Of a DNA stretch of 64,000 nucleotides, positions 32,608 through 43,121 are shown one piece after another. Below the pieces are notes generated by a model. The model made no database searches. It saw only the letters and a list, made by a program, of their open reading frames with translations, and was not told the origin of the DNA. The stretch comes from Oxytricha trifallax (lineage: Eukaryota; Ciliophora; Spirotrichea; Sporadotrichida; Oxytrichidae), in the NCBI GenBank assembly GCA_000711775.1, contig ARYC01000259.1, forward strand, positions 62,001-126,000, written 5' to 3'. Within the stretch, counting starts at the first letter, position 1; each line of letters starts with the position of its first letter. The position numbers and the translations under genes are program-made.

Positions 32608-32977
32608 AAATTTTCGGATACCCACCACAGATCAGGAACATTGAAAATTCATCGTGAAATAATATTTCCAAAATCCAATGACCACCGTCCCATATAATTC
32701 ACATACCTTAGATATTAATTAAAAATATTTTAAGGATAAATCAAATTTGATGATTTATAAAATGGCAACAAATGCAATTTAATAACACATTAAACTTGAT
32801 ATATCTATTAATATCTTTTTTAATTTCTTTTTTAATTGATATCTAGGGTATGGGAATTATATAAGCGGTAGTCATTGGATTTTGGGAATGTTTTTTCACG
32901 GTAAATTATCAATGTTCCAGGTCTGTGGGGAGGGTTGTCGAAAATATTCCAGATCTGTGGGGGGTATCCAAAATTTT
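32608..32977. repeat. 370-bp inverted-repeat element (MITE-like)
   Basis: Both ends begin AAATTTT(C/G)GGATACCC on opposite strands, followed by an ACAGATC-type block. Arms of roughly 110 bp are imperfectly complementary, including the shared CCAAAATCCAATGAC block. The right arm carries a partial tandem duplication of the GGTCTGTGGGG / GATCTGTGGGG block. The centre is AT-rich and has no gene. Confidence 0.8.
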
Positions 32978-34815
32978 CAACAGTGATTTTCACAGAAGGA
33001 TCTGCATTAGGATTTCTGTGAGACTCATCCCCAAAACCCTATGGCAATATCTCTTCCAAAATCTAGGTGGCTAATTCTAGATCACCAAAGATGTGAGAGA
33101 AGCCATTTATGACTTAATCCATATTTTCCACTCCTCTAAAAATAGTGGCGAAGGTTTTGTGGATGTCTGGTACTTGTTTCAAGAAATGGGATAAATTTTA
33201 AAACTAGTCCTTTAGTTAAATTTAACTCTATAAAATATTTAATAGCTGCAAGCATGATTTAAAAAAAAAAGCATAAAAATCAAATGATAAATACGCTTAT
33301 ATGTCTCTGTACTTACATAAAAAAATTCCAGAAACTGAACCACCTTTGGATCTCTTTTAGCTCTTGTGTTATTGTTTTATTAGGGTTCATTCAAAAGTAG
33401 ATTTGTAAAAAATTAATGATTTACTGCGGCCATTGCATCTATACGTTCTAAAGGTTCATATAGCAACATCTCATTTTTATATAATAATCACTAACATTAA
33501 TTTAGAAAAATATCTCATATATAAGGTTTTTAGCATCAGTCATATTATCCCACTCTCTCCCATGAAAGTTAAATTCTGACTTTTATATTTTCTCTAACAT
33601 TTCTTCATTGGAGTTGCCATCAAATGGAGGCCTACCACAAATAAGTAAATACAAAAGAACTCCCGCACTCCAGATGTCTGTTTGCATGCTCGCATGAGTG
33701 TCTGTCTCAAGTTTTCCAGTTATTCTCTCTGGTGCCATGAAGTATAACTATAAATAGTTATAGAATTTATATAAATATTTACTGAAGAAATTGGGCTTGT
33801 ATTTAAGTTTTTATGTCTAAATCCACTAGCTTAGCAAAAATTGGAAATAATTAAGTGTGGTTTGGTGCTGACAGTATTTGGCTGTTAACTTAAAGTGTCA
33901 GAGATGTCATCTACACATAAAATACTTTAAGGGCTGAGTTCTTTATGTGACAGACCTCGCGAATGTATAAATTATATGGATAGCAACAATTCTTTCATTA
34001 ATATTGCTTTTGAGTAATGAAATTAAAGAAATTAATATAAAATTTCAGATAAGATTAGGGGACATAACTAAAAAATGAAATTTGTACATTCAATTAATAC
34101 TGCTATTTAGTACTCGCTTGGAGTTTCTTTTTGTTAGATAATACTTTCAATAATATTCAGAGACTTGAAATTTTGTCTAGAAGCCTCGCATTTTGAAAGA
34201 AACATCCAGTGATTATTACTCTTATTAAATCTTTCCACTTTAATGATGTTAGGGTGATTGATCTATAGAAAATTATGCAAGCTTTTCAGATTATTTTTCT
34301 TCTCTCGGTTATGAAATTTTGACCTCTTTATTATTTTAAGGATCCCTCTCTTTTCAGTATCAGGAGAACTTTTTGAGTCTTCTTCCAAGATTTTAACTAA
34401 TCTTGTCTCATGAAAAACGCCTAATAGTTGTGTTATAAGTTAAATTATAAAATGCATATTCTCATATTAAATTCTTAATATATAAGCTATAGTAAAATTA
34501 AAGACAAATCTTACTAAAACTGAGTAGTTTAATATTCTAAAACTTATAATTTATAGCATTTGGAGCAGGGACTTTGATGTAGTCCAAGTTTTGAGGTAAA
34601 CTCAAAAATTAAAAACAATCAGCATACACAAAACCTGAATTGGATGTAGCATCTGAGTTTTAATATTTTAGGGAGAGAAATTGAAGTCTTTTTACTCTAA
34701 CCCCATGGCTTTCAGATATATTAGGATTCGATATGTTTAAAAGATTATTGCTTATGTTCACACTCTAGAAGTTTCCATTAATAAATTATAAATTTGGGAT
34801 CTATTTTTGTCATAA
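32649..34815 (-). CDS. Divergent protein-kinase-like gene, probable pseudokinase
   Basis: Minus-strand segments joined by introns 34421-34514 and 33228-33316, both GT-AG and phase-matched; another interruption lies near 33740-33800. Kinase features: GILKIIKRSKFH (VAIK-like Lys), INHPNIIKVERF, then YIREVCHIKNSALKVF where HRDLKPEN is expected, AKLVDLDIK for the DFG region, FMAPERI, DIWSAGVLLYLLICGRPPF, EPLERIDAMAAVNHQFF. The catalytic Asp and DFG are therefore missing. A C-terminal extension (VPDIHKTFATIFRGVENMDQ and on) runs into the 370-bp element and stops inside it at 32651-32649. No start codon placed; the 5' end is probably another gene segment. Confidence 0.65.
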
Positions 34816-35044
34816 TTTAACTGGATAAAAATACATTTAGAAAAAACCAGTATTTTCTTGGGAGGATAATAATCATAAATATCTAATTTTATGACAGTCC
34901 AAATAATATATCGCTCTAAAAATTTTGGGGCATATTTTTAAATTTTTATAATTTCTCTTTAAATGAATCATTAATTTAAATTAATAATATATAATTATAT
35001 CAAAATGGTTATGTCTAAAATACAATAATAATATGAGTTAATTT

Positions 35045-38000
35045 TCATTAGGAACAATCATGGGACTATAATATTAATTGTTTAAGACTCTTTTCTATTT
35101 TTCTTCCTCGATTTGTTTTTAAGCTCGTTAGTTCAATTAATTATATTGCTATTTTTAATCTTCGGGTATATTGTATTCTTGTGGATCTACACTTTTAATG
35201 CTTGGCCTATTCCTTGGTATTTTAGATCTTTTTAATAAAATTAAATTTATTATAGTGAACATTTATTCTTATTGAATTAATTGGATATAATTAAATGGGT
35301 CTTTTTCGAGGCTTATTTGCAGAAAAATTCCCTCTAATACTGTCCATGACATCCTTTTGAGAGTACAAGTGATTTCTCTCAGAACGATTCGGGTTTAAAA
35401 AAAGATTGGATTCCTCCATTCAAAACCCCTTAATGAGGTTTATAAGTGCTTTGATTTGTTGGGAATTTGTTAGGGGATGGGTTATTAATTTAATATATAG
35501 ATTTAGTGTTTAAACTGCGTTATGGATGTGATATGTATAGAGAATAACTCAAACCAGTACTCAACTATAAGTCTATTGCACTGCTCTTAAAGCGTAATCC
35601 CTCAACTGTTCGTTCTCACTGCTTGAAAGCTGTGTAATTAAAGCAATAATAGCTGAATTCTTAGCCGAAGAGGAAGTCAAAGTTTCTTTAGAAGCATATT
35701 GACTATCTTATTAATGAAAAAACTTTGAAGTATTGGGCTCACTTCTCTCTCGACTAACGAGCTATTATGTTTCACCGCCAGTTCCCTGAGTTGAAGATCT
35801 CTGTATAGTCTGTTGCAAAAATTTATAAACGAAACGGTATCTCTTACAAAGGTGTAAATCGTGTCAAGAGAGTAATTTATTTCACCCTGCCATTTTACAA
35901 CAACAACTTAAATTATATTTATAATTAAATGCAGAGAGCCTAATAGAATAATATTAAGTTTATTCATGCTGACGAGGCTGTGTTTACATTCAACACTTTC
36001 ATCTAGAAGTCTTGGTATAAGAGGCATAGTAATATAGAAGTATATGACTAGAAAGTCAAGGTATAAATAATGGCAATTCTTGGAGGTATTAGCGAGGATG
36101 CTGGTTTAGAAACTTATGTTATTCATCCTCGCTCTATTAAGACAGAGCAGTATATTAAGTTCTTAGAGCAGCTGAGAGAGAAGTACCCTGAATAAGAGAT
36201 TATACTATTCGTTGATAATCTTTCTGTTCATAAGACCAAAGAAACAAGGAAGAGTTATGAACAACTTAGAATAACGCCAGTGTTCAACGTACCTTACAGT
36301 CCATAGTTTAATGGAATTGAGTTCTACTGGGGTATATTAAAAGGTCATTACAAGAAACTGCTGCTATACCACTTGATGCATGACATACCTATCGATACAG
36401 TAGACTTTATTAAAAGCTCAGCGAAGAGAGTAGATAATTAATTGGTTTAAAGTGTGCTAAAGAAGGGAGAGTGAATGTATATAAATAAGTTTTGTAGTTA
36501 AGTTAATGATATAAGTCACATTTAAAATTCTTTAGATGGAGCTGGCTTCTCTTTCTTTTCTTCTACTTCTTGCTTCCCTCCTCCTAAGTTTCTTCTATTG
36601 CCGCCCGCTCCAGCATAGCATCTATGTTCATTGACTCTGGAGACTAAATTTGAATAAAGTCTCTTGATGACTTCATTCTTTGTCTGCGACTTTCGCTCTT
36701 TGTAAAGCTTGCTCTATTCCTTCATCAAGAAGATGCCAGTACTAGATTTTTCTAAAGAGTTAAGCTTGAAATCTTACTTGAAATATAAGGGTTCTTCTGC
36801 AGCTCTGATAGCCAGCTCTCACTTATCTTGATCCCTTGTTTGTCCTTATCTTCTGAAGAGATGCTGTACCTTTTCTTATGAGATTCTTGAATAATTTCTT
36901 TCAAGTAATCACCTTTAATTGTTGCAAGTATGCCAAAGAAATAGTTTCTTTCAGGAAGTTTATTTGACAACTGCTTCTTGGTAGGCAGGTACTGAGAAAC
37001 CTCTGGGTCGTTCATAGCATCATCATATAAGTTAGTCACAGAGATTTCTGGATAGTTTGGAATATCTGCAAACTTCGCATCTTAAGTTTTTAAAGCTTTC
37101 TTGTCTTCTCAGAGTATGGCTCTTAGAAATGAAATTTTAGTACCTTCCATCGTTGGCAGGAACAAGCCAACTACAGAATAAAAGATTAGCTACTATGAGT
37201 TCATTACCTTGCTGCACCAGTAGCGATGCAAATTCTCCTTACTTCTAAATTTTTGAATCAATTCATGTACTTGCACTCTTTTCAATGCATCATTCATTGA
37301 CTCCATCTTGTCTACAGATCTTAGAAATGATATTCAAATTTAAGTTTATTGATTTCAATTATATACCGCTGAAAAACTTACTATTAAATATGGGCATCCT
37401 ATAGGAGGTTAACCTCTAAGCAGGATATGGAGAAGGTTGTGAGAACTGGTTTCAAACTTGAGAGATTGATATCAATTTTTGCTGTTATAGTTCCATATTT
37501 TTTAATTTAAATTGGAACGTACTTAATTAGGAGCAGCTCCTAAAATGCTAGTACTTAATTAGGAGCATTAATTAAAGCTAGTACTTAATTAGGAGCACCC
37601 TAATTTTAATCATAAAATCACAAAATACCTCCTAAAGCAGTACGTACTTAATTAGGTGCACCTCCTAAATCGGTACGTATAATAATCAACTTATTATTCA
37701 AAGTAAAAATGGTTACTTCCTCACCAATATGTAAAGCTGGATCGTCTCTTAGCACTCATATTTCTTCTATAATAATCTAAAAACTTCCCTTGAAACTTGT
37801 AGGCTTGCAAAGCTCTCATATAAGCTCTCAGTTATAGAGGCAGTTTTATAATTTTAAATTCAAATTTAAATATGAGCGCTAACATTTTAAGAAAAACAAC
37901 AGCACTTCCATCAAACTAAATGAGACTTACCTTTGGCAGCAATAAAAAGTGTGATAGCTGTGAGATGAACTCTCATAAAGAACTACCAGAGCTATCACTT

Positions 38001-39590
38001 GAGGTCTCTGTTATTAAAATAGAAATTAATAATAGAAAAAAAATCGCAAACAAGTGTGTGGGAGACAGAGAGGAGGAGAAAGGTAATAATAAAATTCCTA
38101 TACAAACTAAAGAAGTTGAAGTCTATTTTTGTGAGTTATGTGAGAGAGATTTTGCTCATAAATCAAGCTGGTACAGACATATGAAGGAGCATCACTGTAT
38201 ACTTAAAGCATGATAAAATTGATGGAAAGTATGACTGCTTTGAGTGCCATAAGCAATACTCTCATACAAGAGACTTGAAGAAGCATCTATTAAAAGCTCA
38301 CAAGAAAGATAAAGAAGTTGAGAATCATGAAGTTGAGCTGAAGCTTCTCAACAAAAGAAAAGCGAGGGAATATTATAAGGTCGTAGTGCCTGAATAAGCA
38401 AGAGTGTTAGAGTACGTTAGGAAGGCACACAACCAACTGACCTCTGAAATAACAAAAATTATGATCAAGATTCAATACAAAAAAATACAAGTTCTTGCTT
38501 AAATTGACCTAGATACTTCTCTTTAAAACTACCTTATAATAGAAGACTCCTTTGATAAGAAAGTTATCAACGATCATCAATACCATATAAGGTGTATCCC
38601 TTCAACTATCTCTTAAGTGATGATAAATATTAAATGGAGTTTACAAATGAGTATCAAGTACTCACTTAAGCAAAGTTTAAAGAGTGTAGTTACTTAATCA
38701 AACTAGATGCTGTTCTCCTTGCCAAGGATCATGTTGCTTTCAGACTCCCACTCTATGAAATGACTCTAAGATATTTCATAACAGATCAAAGGAATCGTAA
38801 GTAACTTGGATAAATAGCAACTCAGACCATACAAGGTATTAAAGAGCTTCACAAGTTAGGGTTTTTTCACAAAGATTTAAATCCAGAAAATATAATGATA
38901 AACTTTTCACCAGTAAGAGTAGCAATAATTGATTTCAAAAGAGCCTAAAGAGTAGAAGTATCATAGCTTGGAACTGTAATGGGAACGCAAGGGTACTGTC
39001 CAGAAAGAGAAGACTTGAGAGATGGGGACTTTTAGTGGGATTTATGGGCATTAGCAGCAATAATAATAATAGAGTGCGATATACCTCGCAACGATTACTA
39101 TTCTACAAGGTGCGAGAAAGATGCTAAGCAAAGAATAAAGTAATTTATAGACAAAACAAGAGTCTCACAATCAATAAAACAAATTGCAGACTCAATAATA
39201 ATAAAACCAAACTCAAGATCAGACATATCAATAGAGCTAATAGAGTTGTGGTTAAGCAAGATAAACTTTAGACCTCTCCCACATGATCCAAAAGTGCATT
39301 TTGAGTGATTAAATTAAATACATTTATTAAATATTTCACATTAAAACCTATTAATAACCCCAACCCCTAACAAATTCCCTACAAATCAAAGCACTTATAA
39401 ACTTCATTAAGGAGTTTTGGGGTTTTGATTTGTGGTTATTGCTAAACTCTGTCTAATTTTATGTACCCACTAATTTTCTTTCTCTATTCTTTGACCATTT
39501 TATTTTCATTCCTCTCTTTTATAAGATTTATCAGGTAATCTTAAGTTCTCTAAGATGGCAACTATTAGATCTTTCACAACAAAAAATTAA
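35045..39590 (-). CDS. Basic, Gln-rich protein of unknown function, split by TBE copy 3
   Basis: Minus-strand coding on both sides of the transposon. Right part (39590-39428): ENKMVKEQRKKISGYIKL. Left part (35420-35300): MEESNLFLNPNRSERNHLY. Removing the TBE with one ATT gives QQQPQ-MEESN in frame. A second interruption, 35227-35299, joins NKPRKR to SKIPRNRPSIKSVDPQEY. Charged and unstructured, no domain recognised. No start or stop placed. Reading the left flank on the plus strand gives a hydrophobic shadow that I rejected. Confidence 0.6.
35227..35299 (-). other. IES in the gene carrying TBE copy 3
   Basis: Pointer AAAAAGA (minus strand), plus-strand TCTTTTT at 35300-35306 and 35227-35233; phase agrees. 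Confidence 0.75.
35497..36474 (+). pseudogene. TBE copy 3 transposase, start deleted
   Basis: The conserved frame resumes at [11 protein letters not shown], but the roughly 45 bp encoding the start and first 16 residues in copy 1 are missing. A one-base loss near 36450 ends the protein at UGA 36472-36474, about 18 codons early. DDE residues remain ([24 protein letters not shown]). The first remaining ATG is at 35533. Confidence 0.85.
36516..37306 (-). pseudogene. TBE copy 3 22-kDa-type ORF, broken
   Basis: ATG 37306-37304, last UGA 36518-36516. Damage: one base lost in exon 1 (CTACTGGTGC for CTACCTGATGC) and a TGC-to-TGA change in the segment corresponding to ILCEEKKA. The later part is readable ([19 protein letters not shown]) and retains the two intron sites. 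Confidence 0.8.
37516..37680. promoter_or_regulatory. Iterated motif array in TBE copy 3 divergent promoter
   Basis: Four copies (one with a substitution) of GTACTTAATTAGGAG, the reverse complement of the copy 1 motif, in the same intergenic position. Confidence 0.6.
37872..39308 (+). pseudogene. TBE copy 3 zinc-finger/kinase ORF, broken
   Basis: ATG 37872, UGA 39306-39308. A deletion of about 14 bp relative to copy 1 just after the first finger (near 38195) shifts the frame. The kinase loop has also decayed: HKDLNPEN instead of HRDLKPEN, and IDFKRAQR at the DFG position. Confidence 0.85.
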
Positions 39591-39599
39591 ATGCTATAT

Positions 39600-40275
39600 A
39601 ATAAAACATTACATAATAATCTATGGTATAGTAGTGGTCATATTATTAATAGTTGGAACTATGTCAGACTGCCCTTCTTTATTGCAGCATTTATTAATTC
39701 CCTAATTTCCCATTAAAATTTTATTCTATATATTATTGATGTAAGTATTTCTAGTTTTATTGTTTTGTAATCTAGTTTCTTTTATGATAATTTTACAATA
39801 AATCTTAATTGCTTTTTGTAGAATTCAATAGAAATATGTATGACTCTCAAAAAGAGCTTAGTGCAAATAAATTAATCAAAAAATGATTATAACAAACTAA
39901 CTGGCTTATTTTATTTAAATTTATTTACATTTACTTATATTGAAATTTCACTCAATTGTTTTTATCAATCAATAAATTTTATATAATTGAAACTTTATCT
40001 TTTAACAGATTGAATTAAATTACTAGTTTATCTTTATTTAATAGAAATATAATTATATAGACTAGGCGATATTTAATATCGCATATTTCTATGTAAATTA
40101 ATATTTATTCACTCTTCAAACATTAAAATAAGTGGAAAAATCACTTTCTGATAAATTTCAATGAATTTTCTTCTGAAAGTGATTTTAGGTTTTCAAAATA
40201 AATCTACATAAAATTATTAGACTTTAAAATTTAAGTGAAAAGACTAACAAAATTAAGTCATCGTTATTTAGTTTA
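39600..40275. other. AT-rich spacer with one hairpin
   Basis: No coding signal. A near-perfect inverted repeat AAAATCACTTTC...GAAAGTGATTTT lies at about 40137-40186 with a 24-nt loop. Confidence 0.55.
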
Positions 40276-41475
40276 TCATTCTTTAATAAGCTACTATTTA
40301 AGATAATTTTCTGCACTATAAAACGATGTAATAAAGAAAAAGTTCCTAACAAATGCTGCAGCTGTCACCATAGTTAAAATCCTATGTATTCCCTTAGTCT
40401 GCCTAATTTCTTTGTAAACTTAGGTTAACTTTATATTTTATAAGGATTTCAATCCGTATAGTCTAGTTTAGAGTTGATTCATTATTAGTAGATCTATAGG
40501 AGTCAAAATTAACACAGATAAAGCTGATATTTGTAAATGGTTTTATATTATTAATATTTAAAAGGGATTTGATTAATAAATACAATTATTTAATACGAAG
40601 AATCCAGAAATCAAAATGTTTCTATAAGGACTAATATTTCTCTTTAAATTCCCATCATCACTCTAGGTGTAGTATCCAATTGAAATTAGTTTATTCAATA
40701 CCTCATTGTCGTCTTACAATTAAAATAATTATAACTAATATATTAATCTTTTATAAACTCTATTCATGTACTCTGAAATCTTTTGATTCTATGTTTTTTA
40801 TGCCTTGAATTGAAAATTATTAGTTTTTACTGGGTCATCCATATTAGCCAACATCTTTTTAAATGCTGTCACTTATATTACTCCAGAGAGACCGCCTCTC
40901 ATTAATATCGATAGAGGATTGCTGAACAAAAATTGAAATAGATTTTAATTTGAAGCTCTAGCAGAAGAATAAAAAGATCTGAAGCTTTGGTTATCACTTA
41001 TTTTGTAGTTATGATTTGCAATATGCAATTTATATAAAGGTGTTAAAGCTTGCTAAGTGACAATTCCAGCTAAAAAGCCGTTTAGCATAGAACTCTATTA
41101 ATCTTTGTAGGTTAACTTATTCTCTAATAGTTCATATAGCTTGAGTCTCATAGTAGCTTAGCCTGCCTCATATAGTAAAGTAGAACCCAAAAATAGCTTA
41201 TAGATACCATATACGTTTCTCAACTTAAATTCCATATCTGTTTGATTTTACATTTTGAACATAATAGACATTAATGAAAGCAATGCGTTTTCAGTAGTTG
41301 TGTATGATACTGTATGAGTGTTCAAAGTTACGATGGTTCCAAATCTATTTGGGAAGTAAAACATAGTTTCAATCAAGCTTGCAAAGAAAAAGAGGCTTGA
41401 TGTGGTAGGAGTTGTTAATTTACTGTTCTCAGTTGTCCTGTAGATCTAATACTAACGAATCAAAGATCTTATCAT
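40276..41475 (-). CDS. Divergent mitochondrial-carrier (SLC25)-like protein
   Basis: ATG 41475-41473 (MIRSLIRQYQIYRTTE), UGA 40278-40276; 363 residues after removing one IES. Carrier-type features: GIYKLFLGSTLLYEAG and the MRLKLYELLE helix, NGFLAGIVTQQALTPLYKL, LMRGGLSGVIQVTAF, and the signature-like RNILTPIDLLIMNQLQTRLYG (PxD repeat start) near the C-terminus. The motifs are degenerate and repeat 1 is weak, so substrate cannot be guessed. An open minus-strand stretch upstream (41640-41490) may be an additional 5' segment. Confidence 0.7.
40503..40610 (-). other. IES in the carrier-like gene (pointer ATTTTGA)
   Basis: Plus-strand TCAAAAT at 40611-40617 and 40503-40509; removal joins YRNIL to TPIDLLIMNQ in frame. 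Confidence 0.85.
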
Positions 41476-41872
41476 GCTATAAGAAATTAGTTGCTTAATT
41501 CATTTAAAATTAGAGTTATTGATGAAAAAATAATTGTATAACTTTGCTGAATATATTATATCTGGCTTCCTACGAATCTGGCATTCGCTTTCATAATCAA
41601 AATATGATGCTCTAATCTAGTGTTAAAAGATAAAAGATGGGCATAAAATTTTAATTATAATTCAGACTATATTTTTAATTAAAAAAAACTTTCCTTTAAG
41701 ATAATATAATTACTTCTTTATTGCTTCTTTCAAGTCTTGCACTTTGTTTTAAATTACCTCCATTAATTTAATAAATATTGTAAGAATTATAATTAAAACA
41801 TTTTAAACTTATACTTAAGAAATTAATGATACACTAATTCACTCTTGAAAATTTATTCATTTTATGACTACT

Positions 41873-42707
41873 TCAAAATATCATTCCATTCACATCTTCA
41901 TTATTCTCATCGATGAGCACATCTTCTCTGATATTGTCTGGATCTCTCACTTAGCCATTTCCATTCTAATCATCTTCAAATGCGAAATCCTCATGATTCA
42001 ACACATATCCATGAATCCCAAGCAGATCACATATCTTAACCATCAAAGAAGGGGCTTTCAGGAGTCTAAGATCTCTTGTTTCTGGAATTTTAGGAACTAC
42101 ATCTTCCAAGAAATAATATATGTGGCCCACACAAACTCCCACTATGTCATAGATTGGATTGTAGCCAAACATTGATACGAACAGTATGAGTACCCATGGA
42201 AGGAAGGGTGCTCTGAAGTGGAAAATCTCTAAGAAATTTAAGTAGAAAGTAGGGTTTCTTCTGCACCAAAGGTATAGCATCATTGAAGAAATGCATGGTG
42301 ATAAGAATTCCAAGCCAAAGATTATTGCTATTAAGATAAAGCAGCTTGACCCAAACACAAAGAAGAGAATAAAATCTGCTGGCTTATTTCTAAAAGATTC
42401 ACTCTCCAACATAATTGAATAACGATAGAGAATGAAAAAGTCAAAAATTGTATCAACTGAAAATTCTCCATAGTAAAATAGGCATGTAAATATACGCCAG
42501 AACTATACGTGTTATTAATAAAATAAGTTGAAGTATATTAAATTATTTACTTACTTGATATCTGTGCTTGATAAGGTTGTAGTTGAAGTATAGTTTGAAA
42601 GGTGTGCATAAGTCTAAGGACACTGCCCCTGTTAAAATTATCGATATCAAAAGAATAGTTCTAGTGATAGGTGGGACTGAGGACCACAAGTCTCCAATTA
42701 AAGCCAT
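41873..42707 (-). CDS. Derlin (Der1-like ERAD membrane protein)
   Basis: 260 residues: ATG 42707-42705 (MALIGDLWSSVPPITR), one intron at 42503-42554 (GTAAGT...TATAG), UGA 41875-41873. Rhomboid-like pseudoprotease of the ER membrane that retrotranslocates misfolded proteins. Diagnostic Derlin features: N-terminal PPITR, FWRIFTCLFYYG at helix 2, YLWCRRNP, RAPFLPWVLILF, and GHIYYFLEDVVPKIP. A short acidic tail ends the protein. No IES seen. Confidence 0.95.
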
Positions 42708-42889
42708 GTTTTGATTTTAAATTATATTTTATTATAAAATGAAATTAAGTATTAATTATTGTTAATATGTGTTGAGCGACGAGGAACACAAAACTACGAC
42801 TTTGTCATCTTGAATGCAAATGATGGTAGCAAAAATTTGGAAAAATTTTAAAAACACATATTGAGCTGCAACTCATTCAGTCGTTGGAA

Positions 42890-42960
42890 GAATAAATTTT
42901 GCAAGCACAACTTCTGGAGCAATGTAATCAGGAGTACCAAAAAAAATAGGGCAGGTAAAT
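42890..42960 (-). CDS. Isolated kinase activation-loop segment
   Basis: About 18 codons on the minus strand reading FFGTPDYIAPEVVLA, the activation-loop end of AGC-type kinases, surrounded by non-coding AT-rich DNA. Too small to be a gene; best seen as one gene segment of a kinase gene whose other parts lie elsewhere. Confidence 0.5.
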
Positions 42961-43121
42961 ACTTCTAAAAATCCTCATGCCATCTTTAATAATTTATGGC
43001 CTATTGATTATACATATATTAGCAATAATTAATACTGATTATTATATATTAGAGATCTCTAATTAAATTTTGATATCTTTTTTTAATTTCCCTTGCCTCA
43101 AGCGATTCACAAACTACTAAA

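Larger units (their letters stand above)
35421..39427. mobile_element. TBE transposon copy 3 (4,007 bp), degraded
   Basis: Same family as copy 1, reversed. The left end has only one C4A4 unit (CAAAACCCC then TTAATGAGG) where others have two; the right end carries a substitution in its inner G-run (GGAG for GGGG). Flanked by ATT at 35418-35420 and 39428-39430. All three genes are damaged (see entries). Confidence 0.96.

Noticed and set aside
35060..35240. Hydrophobic plus-strand frame that looked like a membrane protein
   Set aside because: The minus strand joins in phase to coding DNA on the right through an AAAAAGA pointer, giving a better explanation.
41864..42175. 103-codon plus-strand reading frame
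   Set aside because: Antisense to Derlin, whose minus-strand motifs are unambiguous.
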